DNA of 64,000 bases, from assembly GCA_025890175.1 (NCBI GenBank), contig JANPYM010000010.1:2014427-2078426 (forward strand), in the 5' to 3' direction. Below, in pieces: positions 35,773-47,425 of this stretch (positions are counted from its first letter, which is position 1; each line of letters begins with the position of its first letter). Source of the stretch: Ciborinia camelliae (Eukaryota; Ascomycota; Leotiomycetes; Helotiales; Sclerotiniaceae). Under the pieces are notes generated by a model that saw only the letters and a program-made list of their open reading frames with translations, was not told the origin of the DNA and did not search any database. Both the position numbers and the translations under genes were made by a program.

Positions 35773-37240
35773 GGCTTCACAAAAAGTTTTTTTATTAAAA
35801 TATACGTTGTATTTATGAAGTAGAAATGTTAATACTATATCTCTATACCATAGTAGATGGAGTAGTTTTCTTTATCTTAAATAGAGGCTTATCGAGAGAA
35901 AACTAGAAGCTCATATAGATCTTGAAAAGCATTTAATTCTCCAGAGGTAGCATCTATCGCGTTTAAATGCCCTCTGGCCACTAGCAATCGAATAAGAATC
36001 ATCGATCTTTAGATCAAACAACAATACCCTCGAAAAGTCTTCAAGTCTTCAAATTATACTCTAGCCCACTAGTACTATACTACTCACCATCGTAGTATTA
36101 TTAATACTAACACTCAAACTTAAACTCCAAAGACCGGAATATACAGTATAAATCCCATTACTCCCAATAAACCGTAAGATCCATCCATTCATCCATCTAT
36201 CCAATCAAGCCAACTCCAGTCTCCAGTCTCCAATCTCCCAACGAGAAAGAAGAGCTCACCAGCAAAATTCCAATCCTAATTTCTACAATCTAACTCAGGC
36301 CTCAGGCTCCTAGTAATAACTCCTTAAAAAGCTTATTTAACTCTCAACTTATTATTAATAGCCCGGGCGATAATATACTCGCTCCCGGTGAGCTTTTTGA
36401 GGACATTACATAATTGTACAAAATTACCTAGTCAGAGCAGAGTTCACCGGGAGTTTTGTCTACTAATAGTTGGTATTCACCGGGAGGAAAACTTGGAATT
36501 TTCAAAAAAAAAAGCTCACCGGGTGTTATCTGATAGGCATCGAAGATGTTCACCGGGATTTATTTTATAATTAGGAGTTAAGCTCACCGAGAGCCATCTA
36601 ATAATCGTTGATAGTGCTCACCGGGAGCTGCCAAATAATCGTGATACCCACCAGGAGCTACCAGGAAATCGTCAATGGCACTCACCGGAAACGATCTAGC
36701 AACTAGTAATGAAGCTCACCCGGAATTGAAAGAATATCATTAGCACGAGCACGAGCACAAGCACACTTCTCTTCTACATCAATTTTGATTTTCATTTCAT
36801 TTATCATTCTTCATTCTTTCCTAGTAAATACTAATCCTAACCATAACAGCATTATGAAAGACTCAAAACATGCGCAATATGATATCGTTTTCGTCTTCAT
36901 CTATTTTATTCATCTTTCCCTTTTGTGAGTGGTATTGAGAAACACACAATGGATCCCTTGCTGTCTCTCTATTACTCCCAACACCAAACATTCCATCCCA
37001 TTCCACAAACTGAACTTAATCCTTCACCTCCCTGCCCCTTGCTCCAAACTCCAAAATGTAACAAATCTAATAGTAACAATTAATCCAATAGTAGGTAAAT
37101 ACATGCTCCATTTTTTCGTTTTGCGTCATGCGTGTCGATAAAATGCATGGCATTTGTACTGGTAGCATCATCCATGTTTTCGTATCTATTCATGGTAGGT
37201 ATTGTAGTCGATCGGGTTCAAATATGGTGCGGTGATATCC
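35773..37240. other. Convergent intergenic region, MCT transporter and EXO1
   Basis: No gene. The 5' part is AT-rich. The middle holds the GCTCACCGGGAGC array (listed separately). Confidence 0.6.
36381..36725. repeat. Diverged ~34-bp repeat array with GCTCACCGGGAGC core
   Basis: Ten copies of a core close to GCTCACCGGGAGC occur at about 36381 (in reverse orientation), 36444, 36477, 36516, 36549, 36584, 36618, 36648, 36682 and 36716. After the first, spacing is 30-39 bp. The spacer is also partly shared (ATAATCGTTGATAGT-like), so this is an old minisatellite whose core is better kept than its spacers. The core is a near-palindrome (GCTC..CCGG..GAGC). Confidence 0.85.
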
Positions 37241-39657
37241 TCAACCAGCATATGCGAATCTTCCTAAATTGAGTCCCAATCCCAATCCCTTGTTTGTCCT
37301 TTCTTCGACGGGCGACAGTGGCTCTTCTTCTCCCTCACTGTCAGGTATAATCATATCCTCGCTGCCCTTCTGGTTCAAGGAGGCCGTTTCGATCTCGTCA
37401 ACTGCGGGCAAGGGGATGGATGCTGGTTGGACATCTGCTAGTTTTGACTTGCTCTGTTTGGTGGCTTCGGGAAAAGGGACGCTGGTCTTTCGGAGAAATG
37501 CAATAGGGCCGGCGGCGAGCATAGGGGTCATTGGTGGTGTGGGCGGCAGTTTAAAGCGGCTTGATGCAGCAGCACCCAATCGCTGAAGAGGGGTGAGTAC
37601 AGATCTGGCTGAGGTTGTTGGTTTCTTTGCAGCTGTGGTGATCGACTTCGCTGAAACAGGAATCCTCGATTTGAATTGGGCTGAAGAGGATGGCGGGGTT
37701 GGAAGACCTTGGCTGAAAGTAGTCTTTGGTGTTGCAAGAGTTGAAGCACTGAAAGAAAACCTGCTCTTCAGGTCTGGAAGTGGAGTGGATGATTCGAGGG
37801 TCGGAGATGGTGGTTGCTCAGACGAGTTTCTGCTGGAGGTAGAAGATTCAAGATCGGGAACCGTACCTTGAGAGTCTTCTGTCTGATCATGCTGGGTAAA
37901 TGTATTTGTATTTTTCTGAGAGCCATGATTGGAGTTGGGTGAAGCCTCTCTGAAGATGTTTATTTTTGGCTCCTTGGTTATCAGATAGTTGTCGACATCT
38001 GGAAGGCTCATCATCGCCTCCTCAATCGAATCATCCGAAAATATGGTAATATCTTCCTTCTGTTTGTTCCTTCTTTTGGGGACCTTTGGAATACTTGGAC
38101 TGTCATCTTGAAATCCATCCGCAAAGAAACGGCTCCGCCCAAGCTCCACCTTCTGACCGGTTCCTGGCGTTTGAAGAAACGAATCGTCTTCACAGAGCCG
38201 AGCCCGCTTTGGTGGACGAGACTCAATGAGGGAATTCACTCGTCGTCCAGTCGGTCTGATGCTTTGAGGAGTGGGGTGGGGAGGCAATTGTGGCTCGATT
38301 TCAGTAGTAGATCGTTGCAAGTATGGTCGAACTGGTTCTGCAATCCATGGTCCAGAGTTTCTAGAAAGGATCTCTCGCTGACTTTGAGAAGGCGTAAAGC
38401 AATTAATGTCGAGCTCTGCAAGGGGGGTTCGCTTGGCTTTGAAGTATGTATCGATCGAAACACCCATCTTAAGGTCGTTTGTAGAGACAGATCTCTTCGA
38501 GGCCGTGAAAGGATTTGCCATCTTGCTTCTTCGTTCAGCGACAATGGGCTGCTTGGTGATGGGATTCAAATCGCCTTTTGCAACTCCTTGAGCAATCTCT
38601 GGTGAAACGTCGTGCCCAATGAATTGGGATTGATCTTCCGTAAGTGGGAGATCAGGTTGAGTATGAAGAACTAAGGTGAGGGTGTTGGGACAGAAAACCC
38701 TCTGATGTAAAAAGGTGAACTCGGCTTGATAAAAAGATTCGAGGTAGTTCTTCGGCACATGAAATTTTCCGTCAAATTGAATCATTCTGATGACTTTTTC
38801 AATCGTCTTATGCTTCCGAACTAGCCGATAAGCCGTCTTGAGTCCCATATTGCTCATGCTAGCCAGATAATCACAGCCACTTAGGATTGCCATCCTTCGA
38901 AACTCAGCATCAGACCAGCCTGTCAAATTGACATCTTTGCAAGCGGAGAAATCAACCTTGTTGATTTCGATACAGTTTCCATATTGATCCAACTTGGTAA
39001 GAAGACACTTGGCGCCAAATACCAAAAGATCGGAGTCCTCAGACAATATCCCATCGATTATACCTTCTCGTTCTAGGTAAGCCATTTGGGCATCGGCTTC
39101 GTATGGAGCTACAATATATTGTACTCCCATCTCTTTCAACTCGTCAATTACATGGCGGGCCATCTCTGGAGTTACATCAATCGCTTTCTGAAATTCTAAG
39201 TATGCTTGAGAGGTCTTCCCAGCATTCAATAACTCTTGCCCAAGGGATTTGCTATCTTTCCGGCGCTTTTCTCTGTCCTTCTCTGTCGCAGCTTTACTTG
39301 GCAAGTAGTCACCATCGAATATCAAATAGGGAGTGACGCCAAAGTGCAGCAACATTCGTACCCGGTGCATACAGTACTCAACATATCTGCTTCTCTAGTT
39401 AGCATATCCACATAGAAATTGGTCTCAGTATCCATACTTTCTTGTTGGAATCCCCATTGCAAGATCCATGGCACATGATACAGTCCCACGATGTAGCCAG
39501 CCATAGGCGTCCACGCCGAGGGTTTTGCCATCGAATTTCTTCAAATTGCATGGCTTTTGTATGGATTTGAGCAAAGGGAGGAGACCTATAAGCCATTAAC
39601 ATACTGGGCCTTCAACCGATGAACTAAAGAGAATATATATATACCATTGATCCCCAT
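37241..39657 (-). CDS. EXO1: Exonuclease 1 (Rad2/XPG family 5'-3' exonuclease)
   Basis: Three exons (39657-39645, 39585-39438, 39386-37241) give 768 residues. Exon 1 is 13 nt (MGIN plus one base). The joined N-terminus, MGINGLLPLLKSIQKP, then TLGVDAYGWLHRGTVSCA, is the XPG N domain; PYLIFDGDYLPSK, YIVAPYEADAQMAYL, GILSEDSDLLVFGAK and AILSGCDYLASM carry the metal-binding acidic residues of the nuclease. The helix-hairpin-helix region follows. The C-terminal 400 residues are disordered, Ser/Pro-rich, as expected of Exo1, which resects DNA ends and excises strands in mismatch repair through C-terminal contacts with Mlh1/Msh2. The exon 3 acceptor (39387) restores KYVEYCMHRVRML, which is family-like. 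Confidence 0.95.
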
Positions 39658-40249
39658 ATTGGCAACAAGTTAGCAACACAAAACAAGCAAATCAACAAAA
39701 GGAGACACTGGGAATCATTGAATCATTAAACATGAGTAAGTCGTCGTAGGGTGGCAAGTAAAGAATCTAACGAATGTATAATTCAGGAGATGAATAAGGG
39801 GAAGGGATATAGTTGGTTACGAGTGATCAATTGTCATTAAAGTTGTCGTTGTCGTAGTCGTAGTCGTAGGTAGTCGTGAAGATATCGATATTGATATCAA
39901 GGTTCGATTTGAAGTTCAAACGTCCAATCCACTTCAACCTGCATGATAAGAAAGAACGCGTGTGGAAAGCGTGGAAGGCGCGTCGAACGCCAGGAACTTC
40001 CTTTTTCCTTCGCTAGGGCAACCAGGTAGCACACGCTTCTTTTATTTTTTGCATTATTGATGAGTTCTGAGTCTGAGAGTCTGTGACCTCATACCCCTGC
40101 TAGCGTAAAAAACAACCCGCGGGGAATTTTGGCGATAAAGATTCCGATATGGAAAAAAAGTTCAAGCACCGAGTTCCCTTACATTCAACAACAATCCTAC
40201 CAAAAACAAATCAATTAATTACTTTGATCAATTGCTTCCAATTCTCACA
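39658..40249. promoter_or_regulatory. Bidirectional promoter region EXO1 / TMA16
   Basis: 592 bp between divergent starts. It contains ACGCGT at 39956-39961 and a GCGCGTC at about 39979. Confidence 0.55.
39956..39961. promoter_or_regulatory. MluI cell-cycle box (ACGCGT)
   Basis: ACGCGT lies about 300 bp upstream of the EXO1 start codon. This is the binding core of the MBF (Mbp1/Swi6-type) factor that drives G1/S DNA-replication and repair genes in yeasts. The link to EXO1 is inference. Confidence 0.35.
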
Positions 40250-40960
40250 ATGCCGAAAAGTCTAAAGAAAACCTCAAAGCATATCTCCAAGAAGAGAGGA
40301 GGAGAAGTCACAGCTTTACATGAAAATTCCCGGGATTCTCGCAGTTTAAGACGAGCAGGAGGACGAGATGATAAATTGGAGAAGATGGCAGCCGAGAGAA
40401 AGAGGCATAATCGTCCAATATGTATGCACTCCACCAATTCGTAATGGCATAAGCTTCAATTGACATGTATCACAGTGGAGCGAGCTCTCTATTTCCAAGA
40501 AGCTGTGAAGAATAACGGCGTGAAGCCACTCGAACTCGATGCGATACATAGTCTCATAACAACGTAATGCGGCCCCAAAATAACGAAGTTTCCAATATTT
40601 TGTCTAACGATATATATCTAGTTTTGTTCACCAAAACGATGAAGAGCTTAGTGCTATAAAGAAGGAGCGCCGTCCAGGGCGACCAGCAAGTACCAGAGAG
40701 GATCTTCTAAAGATTAAAATAGCTGCGGATGAGAAGGAATATGAAAATGGATTCTGTTCGTCAAGACTCTTCTTGGGGACCTTTAAGCCTAGAACTAACA
40801 ATATGCAGATCTTCCAGACCTTACTGATCCGGACAATGTAATGGCCTTTGCCCTATGGGAGAACTCTACCTGGTCATATCTAAACACCTTGAAATGGGTG
40901 CGCTTGTCGAGCAGTGGGCACATACAGGAGACCAAATTCCCACCTAAGGGATCTTCATGA
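40250..40960 (+). CDS. TMA16: Tma16, translation machinery-associated ribosome-assembly factor
   Basis: Four exons (40250-40421, 40476-40563, 40622-40755, 40809-40960) give 181 residues. The protein is basic at the N-terminus (MPKSLKKTSKHISKKRG) and continues with DDKLEKMAAERKRHNRPILE, RALYFQEAV, FVHQNDEELSAIKKERRPGR and NGFYLPDLTDPDNVMAFALW, matching the yeast Tma16 pattern (RRSNRP.S, F..PDLSD, LNTL). It ends with SYLNTLKWVRLSSSG. Tma16 binds late pre-60S particles. All introns keep frame. Confidence 0.9.
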
Positions 40961-41333
40961 TGTAGTCAAAGTAGAATTGGCGGCGTTAATGGAGTTTATA
41001 TCAGTACCCAAAGTTGCGGGAGCAAATTGCGGATGATATGGTTCGGATGATATGGTTGTTATTTGTGTTATAGGGTTTGCATGTTTGATCAGAGTTTATA
41101 CATTCAACAAATCCACACATAATGAACTTAAGCATAATAAAACACATAAAAATGCACATGTGAAAATAGCCTATGAAATCATCCCAAAATTACAAAATCC
41201 GGATCAAATTTTTTCCGACAAAAAAGTTCCCTCAGAGGCGAGCTCAAGAAATCAGATAGTAAAAACTTCCAAACCACAATTTTATACCCCATCAACAAAA
41301 TCCTGCATTCAACATCAAAAGCATACAATCACC
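40961..41333. other. Intergenic, TMA16 3' UTR and MAM33 promoter
   Basis: 373 bp, AT-rich; an open frame running through it into MAM33 is non-coding leader. Confidence 0.5.
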
Positions 41334-42342
41334 ATGCTTTCCCTCCGTACCATTGCTCGTTCAGCTCCACGAGTTGCACGGGGCCTAACCAGCACCTCCA
41401 TTAAAACCGCAACCCGCCCAACTCTTCTCCAAACCGCTTTTCCCGCCTCCAGACTACAATGCGCATCTGCATTTTCCACCTCCAGCATGAGAGCCAAATC
41501 CGCATCTCCCGAAAGCGATGCCGAGTTGGTTGACAAGCTCGCCAACGAGATCAAAATGGAGGAGGAAATGAAAGCGATACAGGAATATCCTACCAGTGTC
41601 AGGGATTATTTGGAGAATGGACCTTTCGAGGTTATCGACACGCCCGGTAACGAAGAAGTTGTTTTGACGAGACGTTTTGGTGACGAGAAGTATGTTTACA
41701 TATATATCCCTCCCTCCCTCTATATTATTACCACGTTCCACATTTTCCAGACAAGAAAAGAAAATCAAGCAAGCCAGAAAAAAAAAAGAAAGTCCAAACT
41801 AACAACCGAAAACTTGAAGAATCCGCGTCAGCTTCTCCATCGCCGACCTCAACGCCTACGATCCCGAGAGCGACGGTTTCCAAGACCCCGCCGTCAGCGA
41901 CGAAGACATGGATTTCGATCATCTAGACAATATGAAAAACAACGAGCATCTCGACGACGAGAACGCCAGCAACGACGACGGCGAGTCCCGCGGCTTTCCC
42001 GCCCGCGTCAACATTATTGTCGAGAAGGCGGACAAGGGCGCCCTGGCCATCGAGACAGTCGCCGAGGGCGGCGCCATCGTCGTCGAGAACATCTACTACT
42101 ACGCCGACGCCGCGCACGCGTATGCCAAGACGACCGAGGCGGCCCACCAGCGTCAAGACCTGTACGTGGGACCACCCTTTGCCAATCTGGACGAGGATCT
42201 CCAGGTTTTGATGGAGCGATACTTGGACGAGCGAGGAATCAACCAGGCCCTGGCCATTTTCGTCCCCGATTACATTGATGCGAAGGAGCAAACGGAGTAT
42301 TTCCGATGGTTGAAGAACGTCAAGAGCTTTGTCGAGGCTTAA
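41334..42342 (+). CDS. MAM33: Mitochondrial acidic matrix protein Mam33 (p32/gC1qBP family)
   Basis: Two exons (41334-41689, 41820-42342) give 292 residues. The basic, Ser/Arg-rich N-terminus (MLSLRTIARSAPRVARGLTS, then FSTSSMRAKS) is a mitochondrial presequence. The mature part has ELVDKLANEIKMEEEMK, GPFEVIDTPGNEEVVLTRRF and the C-terminal GPPFANLDEDLQVLMERYLD, ALAIFVPDYIDAKEQTEYFR and WLKNVKSFVEA, the p32 signature. p32 proteins form doughnut-shaped acidic trimers in the matrix and assist mitochondrial ribosome function and translation. Exon 2 is noticeably richer in G+C at third positions than exon 1 and the surrounding DNA. Confidence 0.94.
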
Positions 42343-43598
42343 ACATGTGCGGGTGGATTACAAGAAAAAAAATGAAAAAATGAAAAAAGGAAAAAAGGAA
42401 AAAGCGTTTTTGATTCTGAGTTTTACTTCCATGTTGTCTTCATACCCTTTCCACTCTGCTTTACGTCACTGCCTATTACCTGGGCACACTATGTATATTA
42501 TCAGATAGCACGACTGTCTGCGTACGTCATGATACGAATGCTATGTAATGAATTTCAAGAGATATACTTGATAACTGTGAAGTTTGTCTCCTTGCTCTGG
42601 TGTTTGTGTTTGTGTTTACCTCTCTTCTCCCTTTTCTGCGTCGGTTCCGCGGTTCTTTACTATATATACTACGTTTGATTTGTTGCTACCTATTCCATGT
42701 TACGAAGTCCTCAATCTCTCACAAGCGTCAAATAAGAAAAGGGCAGTAAACCACCCGCATTCACCAGCCGCGAGCGAATCGTCACGTTAGCAAAAAGGCA
42801 CAAGAGAATAATTCAAGAGTTGTTGAAAACACAAAGTAACCCGCTGCTTTTCATATCACATATCTTATCTCTACTGTGTATGAGATTTCCTTTCTTTCTG
42901 CTTTCACCCTCAGTCTCGATCATCTTGCTATTCTTATTCTTATCATAGCTTATTGATTCCCGTGCTTCTCTTCACTTCCCCATCTGCACTGTCCTGTCCC
43001 GTCATACATTCCACCCCTATGTACTCCCCCAAATCCATGTAAGCAACCAGCCAAACCAAATCCCTACCAGTCCATTCCATTCCATTCCATACCATACCCA
43101 CCAAAAAAAGATAGATCGCCTCGCCGACTTGCGGAAAGACAAGAAAGCTGGAAAAAAATTAAAAAAGAGAAGCAAAAAGGAAATATGACAATCCCGCTAC
43201 GCCATGGTTGATGAGAAGAGCAGTAAGGCAGACAAGAGTAGGAGAAAATTTATGTGCCGCTCTCTTGTGGGTATGAGGCCATGCTTGCATCCTGCGTCCT
43301 AAAGAAGTACCAATGGGATGCTCGTTGAATCAAAAAAATATCAGGTGCTATGAAGATGAGCCAGCAAAAAACGCCCAATAATGCAGAGGGGGAATTTGAT
43401 CAGTGTACAATAGTAATTTGAAGTCTAGAAGTTGGTAAAGAAGCCTCAAAGATGATCGATAAAACAAATTGTATACTCGGAGAATGTTTTTTTTGCTCTA
43501 GTTTCTGGTCCATGGAAATTCTTGGCCATTTACCAAGAAAGAGTCCCATTTACCTAAGAAGCGAGTAATGAGTAGAGAGGAGTGAAAACAATATGTGA
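42343..43598. other. Convergent intergenic region MAM33 / RBR ligase
   Basis: 1.26 kb. Begins with an A-rich 3' UTR; a CCATT/CCATA simple repeat occurs near 43073-43098. No gene supported. Confidence 0.55.
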
Positions 43599-45225
43599 TC
43601 AGAAGTTAGCGGTCCAAGACCACGCACCGTTGGCAAGATTATCGGCAGTGTCTGCGAGCAGAATAACCCGACGTTTGTTACAGTAAGATGTCTTGTCCAT
43701 GATTTCTACCTTCAATTTCTGAGCTGCAAGCTCCGCAACTGGTTTCTCGAACATTTCAGACAAAGCTTCTACTGCCATCTCAAGATCTCTTTGATTGTCT
43801 TCGAACATATGGGTGAGATTATTGCGTTCTAGATAGAAAGCGAAGGCGTAGGTCCATTTCAGAGTCTGCCGACAAGTTTGAAGGGCTTGACTGGCGGAGT
43901 TGAGATATTGAACTTCAATCCAAGACAAGCCGGAGGCAGATTGGAGTTGAATCATCTTCTTCTCTGTCTTGTGATAAATATCCTTATCCAACTTTGCTGA
44001 TTGTTCATGGTTGGCATATCGGTTGTAATAGTGTAGGTAACGTTCCAGAGATTTTCGAGAGTTGGCCTGATTATCTCTGGCCTCGGAGCCGCTCTTCTCT
44101 TCGAATCTATTGCAATTGTACCAGCTTGTTCCATGCTCCGACCATAATCCCATACACATCCAACAAAACTCATGTTTGCACTTTCGACATGTCATATGGT
44201 TGCATCCTCCGTTCTTCTCGATGGTAGAATTGCATTTCGGACATTCTTTTGTGTTGGCAGAAATCCAATTCGCAGTTTCCGAATCATCCGCACATTTCTT
44301 CAGCCATTTCTTGACCAGTGTGCAAGGTGCAGGCTGATGATCCGCTAATATGCAACCGAAGCAGAAACGATGCTTGCATTCACATGCAACTGTCGGAACA
44401 ACTTTATCGAGGTCTTTCTTTTTGATCCCACACTCGATAGCGTTCTGACAATCTGGAGCGGGGCACCATTTCAAGAATTCTTTATCTTCAACATAGGTTC
44501 TGGTGAGAAGTTCGAGGTATCGTGATTTTAAATCTGCAGCGACAAGTAGATCCAGAGAATGACTATCAATAATTCGTCGGCACCCATCGTATGGACACTG
44601 AATACGAGCTGCCTCTCCCTCCTCCTTGATCTTTTGAGTCAAATATTGATTGTAGCAGTTAACGCAGTATCGATGTCCACATTTCATAGCAAACGATTGT
44701 AATCCGGGTTCGTCCTCGCAGCAGATATCGCACGCAAAATCCGGGATAACCTCGAGTTTTGGTGGCCCAGCTTTACTCGATACTAAACCAGCATCGTCAA
44801 GAACCTTTTTCGGACGGTCCATATAATCCTCGATCAAGCGTTCCTTATTCCACCTGAAGTGCCTCAGAAGAATAGCTGCGTCTTCTTTTCGGATATCGAG
44901 TATCATATTGACTTCATTGATAAGTTCATCCTGCTGGGCTTGGATATCTTCGGGACGGTGAACCTTGTAGTTTATATCGAACGTCTTTCTCTTCTTTTGC
45001 GAGTTATCATCCTTAAAGCTGATATCCGGTGCTGTTTCATCGAAACCATCGAAGTCTAAAGGACCAAAAAATGTTAGCAATCGTAACAAGGTGGGGGGAT
45101 ATATTTTGAGTGGTTTAAGAAATAATACCCTTACCATCCTCCGACTCCTCCTCATTATCACTCTCGCCCATAAGAACGTCATCCTCACTTGATCCCCCGG
45201 ACATGAAGTCATCTTCTGAATCCAT
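43599..45225 (-). CDS. Ariadne-type RBR E3 ubiquitin ligase
   Basis: Two exons (45225-45135, 45055-43599) give 515 residues. The acidic N-terminus (MDSEDDFMSGGSSEDDVLMG) and a UBA-like region (VNMILDIRKEDAAILLRHFR) precede RING1 (CDICCEDEPG, CGHRYC..CY), the IBR (KWCPAPDCQNAIEC, CKHRFCFGC) and RING2 (CPKCNSTIEKNGGCNHMTC), in which the Cys of GGCNHM is the expected thioester residue. The C-terminal Ariadne domain follows (SLERYLHYYNRYANHEQSAK, CRQTLKWTYAFAFYLE). Relatives work with neddylated cullin-RING ligases to transfer the first ubiquitin. The intron joins G|AC in frame. Confidence 0.93.
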
Positions 45226-46040
45226 ACTATTGCTGTTTGTTTGGAGCGATGGTGGTGTTGCAGTATTTTCGGAAGGAGTTGAAGTTGCTGCTGCTGCTGA
45301 GGCGATCCGTTTGTTAGATCGAGTCTCGTCCTTATCGGTATCTGGTATCGCCTCAGCCGCCTTTCTCTTTTTTGGTTGGGAAGAAATGGTGACTGTGAAT
45401 TGGTGCTTGGCTCGTCAAAGCCGACGAGGTCCTAGGCACACAAGGCTACCAAAGGTGAATGATCTCGATGTAAATGACCGTCAAAAGCAACGAGTCAGAG
45501 GTGGCGTGTGATTGTTAATGTATGTAACCTGACCTTTAAATTGAGAAGACGTCCAGGATTAGCTGAGACCTTCTCACCTTCTCACCTCTTCTTTGAAGGA
45601 AGAAGAAAATGAATCGTAAGGTATAATGTAGAGGTGACGTGAAAAGAGTAGAAGTAATGAGAATGGTAAAGTGGGTGAAGGTTGTGAAGGTTGTGTTGCA
45701 ATGAACTCAGATTTATTAAACCTTGGAAGGAATTATTAAGTTGTTGAATCTGAGTCGAAGTCTGACTAAGGACTAATAAGGATTAAGGACTGGTATAGGT
45801 AAGGTTAACTTATCCATATACCTTAAGTTTATTAGAATCCAGTACAGCCGTTGGTTTGTTGTTGTACCAGTTGTATCGTACCAGTTGTTGCTAAGGTACT
45901 ACTAGGTAGGTAGGTACGTAGGTACCTTATCTAATCAACAATCGAAGGAAGGAAGGCAGCCTATGATGGGAACTCCCGAGTCTTTTCTATTAGCGTACTA
46001 TAATTTTGTAAGGGCGGCTGGCTCGGGGTGGGTCGAGACA

Positions 46041-46092
46041 TGACATACCAGTTGACATACCCGTTGACATACCCGTTGACAGCATACCAGTT
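46041..46092 (+). repeat. 13-bp tandem repeat GTTGACATACCC-type
   Basis: About four imperfect copies of GACATACC(C/A)GTT. Confidence 0.8.
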
Positions 46093-46149
46093 GGCCGATC
46101 TCATCCGATTGATATTGATAATACTCGGTACAGTAGTACATGGTATATA

Positions 46150-46380
46150 TAACACAGCAGATATGATAACTGCCTTCTTAAGTAGATAGTATTTAGAGAT
46201 GTATAATAAAAGGAATAATATATAATATAGCATATACGGTAATTGTCTATTGTAATAAACAATATCTAAGGATGCATGGCAAAAGGAATAATATATAATA
46301 CAACAGATACAGTAACTGCCTACCTAGTAAATAGTACCTAGGGATGTATAATAAAAGGAATAATATATAATACGGGAGAT
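46150..46380 (+). repeat. ~73-bp tandem repeat, three copies
   Basis: The shared phrase AAAAGGAATAATATATAATA starts at about 46208, 46281 and 46353, and flanking sequence (AGATA..GTAACTGCCT..AGTA) also repeats, giving a 72-73-bp period. Confidence 0.85.
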
Positions 46381-46811
46381 ACCTACTTAATCTTCATCCA
46401 TCCCATAGGTACCTCCAAGTACAGCCAATAACGATGAGCTAAGCAGGTATGCGTCGGGTCATCCCATCTTGAAGTTTTCTGCCCATCAGTTTGGTGGTCT
46501 TCAAGAACCGTCATCATAAGTTATCATCCGATAATATAATCATAATGAGTCCGATTATATCCCCACTTACCAAGATACTTCGTTTGAACAAACAAGGGAA
46601 GGGGGAATCAAATCGGCATTGCAGGTTACAGATCTCGTTGCCTCAACTAGCCATTACGCAGGTTCATATTCATATCATGTAAGATTACAATATACTTCAG
46701 TATCTAGGCACGAGTATTCAAAATCAAAGTCAAATACATCTTTAATCCATCTCTCTGTTTCTTCCTTGGTATAGTTTTCATGTATACCGTCAACCCCCAA
46801 TCTCCTTCACA

Positions 46812-47425
46812 ATGACCTCTGTGAATCAAACCCCCGTCCTAATCATAGGCGGCGGTATTGTAGCTCTATCAGCATCTCTCTTTCCCTCCCAGCAAGGGAT
46901 AAATGTCTCTCCTCATTGAGCGTCACTCGGGAACATCCATCCACCCACAAGCGCAATGCCCGAACTATGGAACCATACCGTGATCTCGGGATTGATGACG
47001 CTGCTCGAGAAGCCAGTGCCTCGATGAAAGCTACTATAGGTATTCACAAGGAAAATCACTCAGAGAAGTGATAGAAGCAAAGAGGCAAATAGACGGTCCT
47101 AGGAAGTTTCCTTTGGCTAGTTTGAGGAGTCGATTATTCCGGTGAAGGGCACGTTTGTAACTCAGGATATGATTGAACCGGGCCGGTTTTGGTCGATGTG
47201 GCAAGGAAACGAGGGGGTGATCTGAGGTTTTATACGGATTCTGTTGGTATTAAGCAAGATGGAGATAGTGCGACGTCTATATTGAAAGATCGAGAAACTG
47301 GCGCCGTCTCTTCGGTTCGTGCAGATTATCTTATTGCCACCGATGGAGCAGGAAGTCCAATCCGAACTCAACTCAACGTCCCTCTATCCGGACAAGGTCC
47401 AATAGGATATCTACCTACTCAACAT
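46812..47425 (+). pseudogene. FAD-dependent aromatic monooxygenase, truncated pseudogene
   Basis: The start MTSVNQTPVLIIGGGIVALS shows the dinucleotide-binding GxGxxx motif of group A flavin monooxygenases (PHBH/phenol hydroxylase fold). A frameshift follows near 46905; LLIERHSGTSIHPQ is in the next frame, then RTMEPYRDLGIDDAAREA, FPLASL, KGTFVTQDM, another shift, and finally VDVARKRGGDLRFYTDSVGI, DRETGAVSSVRADYLIATDG and AGSPIRTQLNVPLSGQG. The DG motif (ATDGAGS) is present. The homology then stops and a CACAC-rich repeat follows, so the C-terminal half is gone. At least three frame changes plus stops rule out function. Confidence 0.85.

Larger units (their letters stand above)
45226..46811. 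other. 1.6-kb intergenic region with tandem repeats
   Basis: Promoter of the RBR ligase, then no gene. Contains a CCTAGGTAGGTAGG-type run near 45905, a 13-bp repeat (46041-46092) and a 73-bp repeat (46150-46380). Confidence 0.6.

Noticed and set aside
36381..36725. CRISPR-like array
   Set aside because: The repeats are imperfect, the spacers are also related, and the genome is fungal.
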